Assembly (NCBI RefSeq): GCF_004331485.1
Contig: NZ_SJKD01000002.1
Span: forward strand, 558,001 to 622,000
Source: Kribbella capetownensis
GTDB taxonomy: Bacteria; Actinomycetota; Actinomycetes; Propionibacteriales; Kribbellaceae
Direction: 5' to 3'
DNA: 64,000 nucleotides
Shown in pieces: positions 58,762-64,000 of the stretch; within the stretch, counting starts at the first letter, position 1; the number at the start of each line of letters is the position of its first letter. A program made the position numbers and the translations under genes. The notes below the pieces were generated by a model that saw nothing but the letters and a program-made list of their open reading frames with translations, was not told where the DNA came from and searched no databases.

Positions 58762-59175
58762 ATGCCTGAGTACACACGGTTTGTGGCCGCACATCTCGAC
58801 GGGGTACTGCGACTCTGCACCAACGAAGGCTGGCCGTCGTTTCCCGCGGACCCGGCGCGTGCTACGAGAGTGCTGACGGCCCCCGGTGTGACCACGGTCG
58901 TCGCGCTTGATCACGGGGCCGTCATTGGGTTCGCTGAGCTCTTCAGCGATGGAGAACTACAGGCGTACCTCGCCAACATGGTGGTCGACGAGACTCGCCG
59001 CGGCGAGGGGATCGGCCGTGCCATGGTCAACGAGGCTCTGCGCCTTGCCGGCGGGGAGCGAATAGATCTCCTCAGTCAGGACGATGCCACCGACTTCTAC
59101 CGGACATTCCCTCACTTCGAGAAGGACGGCTTCCGCCTCTACCCGTTCTATCAAGACAGCACACAAGCAAGCTGA
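58762..59175 (+). CDS. GNAT-family N-acetyltransferase
   Basis: A 137-residue protein: QAYLANMVVDETRRGEGIGR is the acetyl-CoA loop (R-R-G-E-G-I-G), followed by AMVNEALRLAGGERIDLLSQ and the C-terminal YRTFPHFEKDGFRLYPFY. The acceptor is unknown. The ATG at 58762 starts immediately after the IS110 relic, whose insertion may have changed its promoter. Confidence 0.87.
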   Translation: MPEYTRFVAAHLDGVLRLCTNEGWPSFPADPARATRVLTAPGVTTVVALDHGAVIGFAELFSDGELQAYLANMVVDETRRGEGIGRAMVNEALRLAGGERIDLLSQDDATDFYRTFPHFEKDGFRLYPFYQDSTQAS

Positions 59176-59253
59176 CCGCGAACCACGGAACCGCAGTGGT
59201 GACTGGGTCTGGAGCGGCGATCAGGGCGCGGCGCACCCAGCTACCGGCTCATA

Positions 59254-59289
59254 AACTCCCGTTCCTGCCAGTTGGCCCCCACGGGAGTT
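59254..59289. terminator. Weak hairpin in the gap before the SRPBCC gene
   Basis: AACTCCCGT pairs with ACGGGAGTT across an 18-nt loop. Possible terminator of the GNAT gene; otherwise the 206-bp gap is empty. Confidence 0.35.
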
Positions 59290-59381
59290 CGTTGCGAACG
59301 GACCCGCCTGTGCCGAGCCTTTCGAGCTGACAGACTAATGGCATTGGCGAGTACGAGCTCAGCTCTTTTGGGAGGACCGGA

Positions 59382-59834
59382 GTGGTGCGGGAGCGGATGA
59401 TCGAGGTCTCGAGGATGGTGGCGGCCACGCCGGAGACCGTTTTCGGGTTCCTCGTCCGGCCGGACAACCATCACCTGCTCGATACGAGCGGGATGGTCCA
59501 GGGGTCGGCGGACCATGTCACGCTCACCGAGCTCGGACAGGTGTTCACGATGAACATGCACAACGCGTTCAAGGGCGACCACACCGTCGAGAATCACGTG
59601 GTGGTATTCGAGCCCCACCGGGCGATCGGGTGGGCACCGGCCTCGCCGGGGGATCCTCCGGCCGGGCATGTCTGGTTGTGGCGGATGGCTCCGGCTGGAT
59701 CCGGCTCCCTGGTGACGCATGTCTACGACTGGCGGAAGTTCACCCACCTCGACATGATCGACAAGCTGCCCGTCATCGGACCCGACGGCCTACAGGAATC
59801 CCTCGACCGCCTCGCCCTCGCGGTTTCGGGCTGA
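59382..59834 (+). CDS. SRPBCC (START-like) ligand-binding protein
   Basis: A 150-residue protein: MIEVSRMVAATPETVFGFLV, VENHVVVFEPHRAIGWAPAS, GSLVTHVYDWRKFTHLDMID and a long C-terminal helix LQESLDRLALAVSG make the typical SRPBCC helix-grip. Such proteins bind or modify hydrophobic ligands. GGGAGGACCGGA lies before GTG 59382; the inner ATG 59397 would also fit the fold. Confidence 0.82.
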   Translation: MVRERMIEVSRMVAATPETVFGFLVRPDNHHLLDTSGMVQGSADHVTLTELGQVFTMNMHNAFKGDHTVENHVVVFEPHRAIGWAPASPGDPPAGHVWLWRMAPAGSGSLVTHVYDWRKFTHLDMIDKLPVIGPDGLQESLDRLALAVSG

Positions 59835-59934
59835 ACCAGGCAACTCGCGTCGTCCGCGAGGTACCGGTGGCGCAAGGCCCAATGCCAGGATCACGTCGTC
59901 CCGCGTTTCCTGTGTAGTCCAGGGCCTGCCAATA

Positions 59935-60070
59935 GGCGAGTCCAGGGCCTGCCAATGGGCGAGGTTGCCGCGGGCGGTCAGGGTCCTGGGGTGGTCCGGG
60001 CCGAGCACCCGCAGCATGTCGGTGAGCAGCGCCTCGGCCGCGGTGGCCACACCGGGGGTCCACCGGCCAA
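59935..60070 (-). pseudogene. Remnant of a TPR-repeat protein
   Basis: One to two repeats of the type ALLTDMLRVLGPDHPRTLTA with RGNLAHWQAL are readable on the minus strand, the tandem TPR common at the C-terminus of actinobacterial STAND/NB-ARC proteins. The GCCTGCCAAT...GGCGAG segment is itself duplicated (59923 and 59947). No intact gene remains. Confidence 0.55.
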
Positions 60071-60109
60071 GCCGCGCCGGTTCGCGATGTTGCCGCGGGT
60101 GGGCACGGG

Positions 60110-61330
60110 TCAGTGGGGCAGTGCTGCGGCGCGTGCTTGCAGGTAGAGCTGTTCGGGGATGCTGAGGGTGCGTTGTGCGGCTAGCTGGTATTCGGCGCGG
60201 GCGGCGTCTGTGTCGCCTGTCTCGTCGAGCAGGTGGGCGCGGACGGCGTGTGTCCGGTGGTGATCGGCCAGGGCGGGGTCGGCTTCCGCGGCGGCGAGCT
60301 CGTGCAGCCCGGCGGCGGGGCCGTGGACCATGGCGTGGGCGATGATCCTGTTGAGGGTGATCATCGGCCCGGGGGCAAGGCTCTCGAGTAGCTGGTACAG
60401 GGTGAGGATCTGGGGCCAGTCTGTGGCTTGGTAGCTGGCCGCTTCGTCGTGGAGGGCGGCGATCGCGGCTTGCAGCTGGTAGGGACCGACGGGCGCGGCC
60501 GCGAGCGCGCCGCCGATCAGGGCGGTGCCTTCGGTGATGGCCTGGGTGTCCCAGCGGGCGCGGTCTTGTTCGGCGAGCGGGATGAGGGCGCCGTCGGGCC
60601 GGGCACGGGCAGGTCGGCGCGCGTCGGTGAGCAGTTGCAGGGCGAGTAGGCCGGTGACCTCGCCGTTGTCGGGGAGGGCGTCGTGCAGTTGGCGGGTCAG
60701 TCGGATCGCCTCGGCGGTGAGGTCCACCCGGGTGAGCGCTGTGCCGGAGGTCGCGGTGTAGCCCTCGTTGAAGGTCAGGTAGAGCACGTGCAACACCGCG
60801 GCTAGCCGGTCGGGCAGCTCCTCTGGCGGTGGAGTGCTGAACTGGGCCCCGCTGGCTTTGATGGCCTGTTTGGCGCGGCTGATCCGCTGCGCCATGGTGG
60901 CCTCGGGCACCAGGAAGGCTCGGGCGATCTCCCCGGTGCTCAGGCCGCCGACGGCCCGCAGGGTGATTGCGATTTGGGAAGCCGGGGTGAGGGCCGGGTG
61001 GCAGCACAACATCAGAAGGGTGAGTGTGTCCTCGGTGTCCGGCACTGGGTTGGGGCCGGGTGGCTGTCGGCTCGCGGCCAGCTCTTCTCGGCGGCGGCGA
61101 GCCGCGTCGCTGCGCCACTGCTCGACCCAGCGGCGCGCGGCGACCCTGACCAGCCAGCCGGTCGGGTTGGCCGGCACCCCGGCGGCCGGCCACTGCTCGG
61201 CGGCGGCGAGCAGCGCCTGTTGGACCGCGTCCTCGCACCCGGCGAAGTCGCCGTAGCGGCGCACGAGCACGGCGAGGACCCGCGGGGTCTGTTCGCGCAG
61301 GGTCTGCTCGAGTTCGCGCCCGATGATCAC
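60110..61330 (-). CDS. ECF42-type RNA polymerase sigma factor
   Basis: A 406-residue protein. Region 2 is VLAVLVRRYGDFAGCEDAVQ with NPTGWLVRVAARRWVEQWRS; region 4 is LSTGEIARAFLVPEATMAQR. A C-terminal SnoaL/TPR-like extension (DUF6596, about residues 180-406: NEGYTATSGTALTRVDLTAE, GPYQLQAAIAALHDEAASYQ) replaces an anti-sigma factor. The GTG start (61330) overlaps the YCII stop (GTGA). Family members are linked to DGPF/YCII proteins, as here. Confidence 0.93.
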   Translation of the reverse strand: MIIGRELEQTLREQTPRVLAVLVRRYGDFAGCEDAVQQALLAAAEQWPAAGVPANPTGWLVRVAARRWVEQWRSDAARRRREELAASRQPPGPNPVPDTEDTLTLLMLCCHPALTPASQIAITLRAVGGLSTGEIARAFLVPEATMAQRISRAKQAIKASGAQFSTPPPEELPDRLAAVLHVLYLTFNEGYTATSGTALTRVDLTAEAIRLTRQLHDALPDNGEVTGLLALQLLTDARRPARARPDGALIPLAEQDRARWDTQAITEGTALIGGALAAAPVGPYQLQAAIAALHDEAASYQATDWPQILTLYQLLESLAPGPMITLNRIIAHAMVHGPAAGLHELAAAEADPALADHHRTHAVRAHLLDETGDTDAARAEYQLAAQRTLSIPEQLYLQARAAALPH

Positions 61331-61704
61331 ATCTCGTCCGCGTTGAAGGTCATCACGGGCCGCACCTCGATCAGGTCGACCCCGGCTGCGGCCTCGTGCA
61401 CTTGGGCGCCGTACGCGATCGCGGTATCGATGTCGTCGCAGTCGATGAGGTAGAAGCCGGCCAGATGCTCTTTGGCCTCGGCGAACGGGCCGTCGCCGGT
61501 CACGGTTTGGCCGTGGCTGACGTGCACCTGCTTGGCCAGCGACGGGTCGGCCAGGAGTGCGGTGGCGAGCATCTCCCCGGACCTGGTCAGCTGTTCGTTG
61601 AGGGCCCGGAACGCGTTCAGGCCCGCCTTGCGTCGAGCAGGGGGCAAGGCGTCGAAGGTCTGCCTGGACGCCGGGTTGCTGTAGATCAGGATCACGTACT
61701 GCAT
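61327..61704 (-). CDS. YCII/DGPF-domain protein
   Basis: A 125-residue protein starting MQYVILIYSNPASRQTFDAL. The dimeric ferredoxin-like YCII domain contains VTGDGPFAEAKEHLAGFYLI (DGPF box) and AQVHEAAAGVDLIEVRPVM. It is the usual partner of ECF42 sigma factors and may sense a small molecule for the sigma factor. GGAGGTAGCG lies before the ATG. Translationally coupled to the sigma gene. Confidence 0.92.
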   Translation of the reverse strand: MQYVILIYSNPASRQTFDALPPARRKAGLNAFRALNEQLTRSGEMLATALLADPSLAKQVHVSHGQTVTGDGPFAEAKEHLAGFYLIDCDDIDTAIAYGAQVHEAAAGVDLIEVRPVMTFNADEM

Positions 61705-61801
61705 CGCTACCTCCGAGGATCGGATTCTTGCACCTGTGTCGAGACCGCACCGCCAGCCTCGACACCCGTCTGACGAACAGCTCAGCGGAAGGAGGTGCGT
61801 G

Positions 61802-62176
61802 ATGATGAGTCTGGCGTTGGTGGCCGGGACGGTCTCCTCGGTGATCTTCGCGGCGAGCAACCTGCCGATGCTCCTCAAGGCCCGCCGGACCCGTGACCTG
61901 TCCTCGTACAGCCTTGCTTACCTGGTGATGAACAACGTCGGCAACCTGCTGTACTGCCTGTACGTGTTCAACCTGCCGCCCGGCCCGATCTGGGCGATGC
62001 AGTCCTTCTACCTGCTGACCATGGGTCTGCTGCTGCGCTGGTACGTGCGCTTCACCCCACAACGCCGCGCTCGGCCCGCTCAGCCCCGCTACAGCGCGGA
62101 CGCGCAGCCCGCCGAAGCCAGGCGGCCCGTGATCGTGTTCGCCGCGCCGGCAGACCGGCACGGCCACTCCCGATGA
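61802..62176 (+). CDS. SemiSWEET/PQ-loop membrane protein
   Basis: A 124-residue protein with three helices (LALVAGTVSSVIFAASNLPM, SLAYLVMNNVGNLLYCLYVF, AMQSFYLLTMGLLLRWYVRF) and a PQ-loop-like NLPMLLKARRTRDLSSYSL, as in SemiSWEET sugar uniporters or lysosomal-type PQ-loop proteins. The 35-residue tail is polar. GGAAGGAGG lies 6 nt before ATG 61802. Divergent from the YCII-sigma operon. Confidence 0.8.
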   Translation: MMSLALVAGTVSSVIFAASNLPMLLKARRTRDLSSYSLAYLVMNNVGNLLYCLYVFNLPPGPIWAMQSFYLLTMGLLLRWYVRFTPQRRARPAQPRYSADAQPAEARRPVIVFAAPADRHGHSR

Positions 62177-62350
62177 GTTCCGGTCCTGCGGCTCCGGTCC
62201 ATCGCCGCCGGTAAACGGGGATGGCTTCACCCGGTGTGTCGAACTCGCGAACTTGGCATCGACACCCACGTGACCCGCCCGACCTGGACCGACTGTCCCG
62301 GCGGAGTGCAAGAAAGTCCGCTGCCACCAAACCAAGACTTAGGAGACCAC

Positions 62351-63103
62351 ATGCCCACTCAAGACCTATCAGGATCCACGGCCATCGTCACCGGAGCCAG
62401 CAGAGGTCTTGGCCGAGGCGTCGCCGGTGCCCTGTCCCTCGCCGGCGCGCAGGTCATCGGCGTCTCCCGCGACCGCACCCAGCTTGACGAGGTGCGCGCC
62501 GAACTCGGCGAGAGCTTCACCCCTGTCGTTGCCGACGCGGCGGACCCGGTCGTCGCCGGCCAGCTGATCGACGCCTTGCAGCCGCGGATCATCGTGCTCA
62601 ACGCCGGCGCGAGGCCGCTCACCCGGCCGATCCACCAGCACACCTGGGAGACGTTCAGCCGTAACTGGCACGTCGACGTCCAGCAGGTCTTCAACTGGAC
62701 CCGCGAAGCGCTGCTCCGCCCGCTCACCCCGGGCAGCACGGTCATCGCGTTCTCAAGCGGTGCCGCCGTCGCCGGCTCCCCGCTCAGCGGCGGGTATGCC
62801 GGGGCGAAGGCCGCCATCCGATTCATCGCCTCCTACGCCGCCACGGAGTCCGAGCGGGCCGGGCTCGGGATCAAGTTCACCGCAGTACTCCCGCAGTTGA
62901 CGCCCGCGACCGACCTCGGCGCAGCCGGTGTCGCCGCCTACGCCGCCCGCCAAGGACTGGACCTGGCCACCGCACTCGAACGATTCGGCCCGGCCCTCAC
63001 CCCGGAGCAGGCCGGCAAAGCAATCGTCGAGCTGGCCGCCGACCCGAACCTCGGCGACACCGCCTACCTGCTCACCACCGCCGGCCTCGCCACCGCATCG
63101 TGA
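62351..63103 (+). CDS. Short-chain dehydrogenase/reductase
   Basis: A 250-residue SDR: TAIVTGASRGLGRGVAGAL (TGxxxGxG cofactor site), IIVLNAGARPLTR (NAG), Ser in VIAFSSGAAVAG and YAGAKAAIRF, the catalytic Y-x-x-x-K. The substrate is unknown. The ATG 62351 follows TAGGAGACCAC. Followed by an MFS exporter gene after 25 bp, probably one operon. Confidence 0.93.
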   Translation: MPTQDLSGSTAIVTGASRGLGRGVAGALSLAGAQVIGVSRDRTQLDEVRAELGESFTPVVADAADPVVAGQLIDALQPRIIVLNAGARPLTRPIHQHTWETFSRNWHVDVQQVFNWTREALLRPLTPGSTVIAFSSGAAVAGSPLSGGYAGAKAAIRFIASYAATESERAGLGIKFTAVLPQLTPATDLGAAGVAAYAARQGLDLATALERFGPALTPEQAGKAIVELAADPNLGDTAYLLTTAGLATAS

Positions 63104-63128
63104 CGATCCCAATCTCAAGGAGACAGCC

Positions 63129-64000
63129 ATGAACCAGATCAACCGTTGGCGGGCGTTCACCCTGCTCGCCGTTTCGTTCTTCATGACGATCGTCGACCTC
63201 ACCATCGTCAACGTCGCCCTGCCGACCATCGGTCGTTCGCTGCACTTCTCCGCATCGAACCTGCAATGGGTCGTCACCGCCTACGGCATCGCCTTCGGCG
63301 GGCTGCTGATGCTCGGCGGCCGAGCCGCCGATCTTCTAGGCCGGCGCCGCGTGTTCATGGTCGGGCTGGGGACCTTCACCGCTGCTTCGCTAGCGGCCGC
63401 GCTCGCGACAACGGACTCGTTCCTGATCGCGATGCGCGCCGTGCAAGGAATCGGCGCGGCGATCGTCCTGCCCGCGGCGCTGTCAATCGTGATGAATATG
63501 TTCGGCGAAGGCGCCGAGCGCAACAAGGCGCTGGGCATTTGGGGTGCGCTTGGTGCCGGCGGGGCGACCTTCGGGGCGATCGCGGGCGGGCTGTTCACCC
63601 GGTTCGCCGGCTGGGAGTACATCTTCTTTCTCAACGTGCCGATCGGTGTTGTGGTCCTGATCCTGGTGCCGCGTGTCGTGCCGGAGAGCCGCATCGAGAC
63701 GGCGCGGCGGCGCTACGACCCGTTCGGCGCGGGCTCGGTGACCGGTGGCCTGGTGCTCCTGGTGTATGCGATCTCCAATGCGCCGAAGGTCGGTTGGGAC
63801 TCGACCAGGACGGTCGCCCTGCTGGCCGCCTCGGCGGCGCTGCTGGTCGCGTTCCTGGTCATCGAGTCGCGCGTGCAAGCCCCGCTGGTGCCGCTGCGCA
63901 TCTTCCGGCTCAAGACGCTCGCCGGGGCCAACGCGGTCAGCTTCCTGCTGGGTGCGAGCTTCTTCGCGTACATCTTCATCGGAACCCTGTACATGCAGCA
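63129..64000 (+). CDS. MFS exporter, DHA2 (EmrB/QacA) type, 3' end beyond window
   Basis: 290 codons are visible from ATG 63129, preceded by AAGGAGACAGCC. Motif D1 LAVSFFMTIVDLTIVNVALP (helix 1), the loop GGRAADLLGRRRVF (motif A), RAVQGIGAAIVLPAALSIV and LGAGGATFGAIAGGLFTRF (motif C region) are typical of 14-helix drug:H+ antiporters. Co-directional with the SDR gene. It is open at the window end. Confidence 0.93.
   Translation, partial: MNQINRWRAFTLLAVSFFMTIVDLTIVNVALPTIGRSLHFSASNLQWVVTAYGIAFGGLLMLGGRAADLLGRRRVFMVGLGTFTAASLAAALATTDSFLIAMRAVQGIGAAIVLPAALSIVMNMFGEGAERNKALGIWGALGAGGATFGAIAGGLFTRFAGWEYIFFLNVPIGVVVLILVPRVVPESRIETARRRYDPFGAGSVTGGLVLLVYAISNAPKVGWDSTRTVALLAASAALLVAFLVIESRVQAPLVPLRIFRLKTLAGANAVSFLLGASFFAYIFIGTLYMQ

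Noticed and set aside
59790..61238. 482-codon minus-strand frame
   Set aside because: Mostly the wrong frame of the ECF42 sigma gene; only the short TPR part near 59935-60070 is meaningful.
1..64000. tRNA genes as integration sites and CRISPR arrays
   Set aside because: No cloverleaf-like TTCGA/TTCAA arm context near the integrase relics and no regularly spaced repeats were found by reading.

Overview
The window is high-GC DNA (roughly two thirds G+C by eye) with GTG and TTG starts, ATGA/GTGA stop-start overlaps, several ECF sigma factors, LuxR-AAA regulators and Drr-type ABC exporters. This points to a filamentous or soil actinobacterium. A Kribbella/Nocardioides-like member of the Propionibacteriales is my best guess, but that is inference. 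No rRNA, tRNA or CRISPR array was seen.

Region 1 (1-28 kb) looks like ordinary chromosome. It carries dnaG, small enzymes (VOC, GNAT, a nucleotidyltransferase), two ECF-sigma/membrane-anchored partner pairs (4.8-6.6 and 17.9-19.3 kb), an AraC regulator divergent from a PhyH dioxygenase, two large LuxR-AAA regulators, a ClC channel with an upstream small membrane protein, an arylsulfatase, a divergent MarR pair with two matching operators, DUF2252 followed by an aquaporin, a ferric-reductase-like flavocytochrome, and a CarH-type B12 photoreceptor-repressor divergent from a DUF378 membrane protein.

Region 2 (28-52 kb) is a mosaic island. An ATP-dependent DNA ligase gene lies in four colinear plus-strand pieces (32507-32665, 38837-38968, 40199-40417, 50777-51160), separated by inserts of about 6.2, 1.2 and 10.4 kb. 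The first insert holds a three-gene ABC exporter and a two-component system, and ends in a truncated tyrosine recombinase whose start almost touches the ligase junction. The second holds a methyltransferase. The third holds a large Tn554-type tyrosine recombinase, relics of a second recombinase, an IS21 helper and DUF6262, and a PadR-controlled Drr-type exporter operon with DoxX and a hydrolase. A 0.37-kb tandem duplication repeats the PadR operators. SRAP (DNA-protein crosslink repair) genes, one truncated and one mutated, lie on both sides of the split ligase.

Region 3 (52-60 kb) is also accessory. It holds phosphotransferases of the aminoglycoside kinase fold (one with a strong leader-peptide/attenuator arrangement), an esterase that has lost its stop codon, a frameshifted coiled-coil gene, a Doc toxin-antitoxin pair, and pieces of IS3, IS110, DUF6262 and TPR genes.

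Region 4 (60-64 kb) returns to intact genes: an ECF42-type sigma factor translationally coupled to its YCII partner, then a divergent SemiSWEET-like protein, an SDR oxidoreductase and a DHA2-type MFS exporter that runs off the window.
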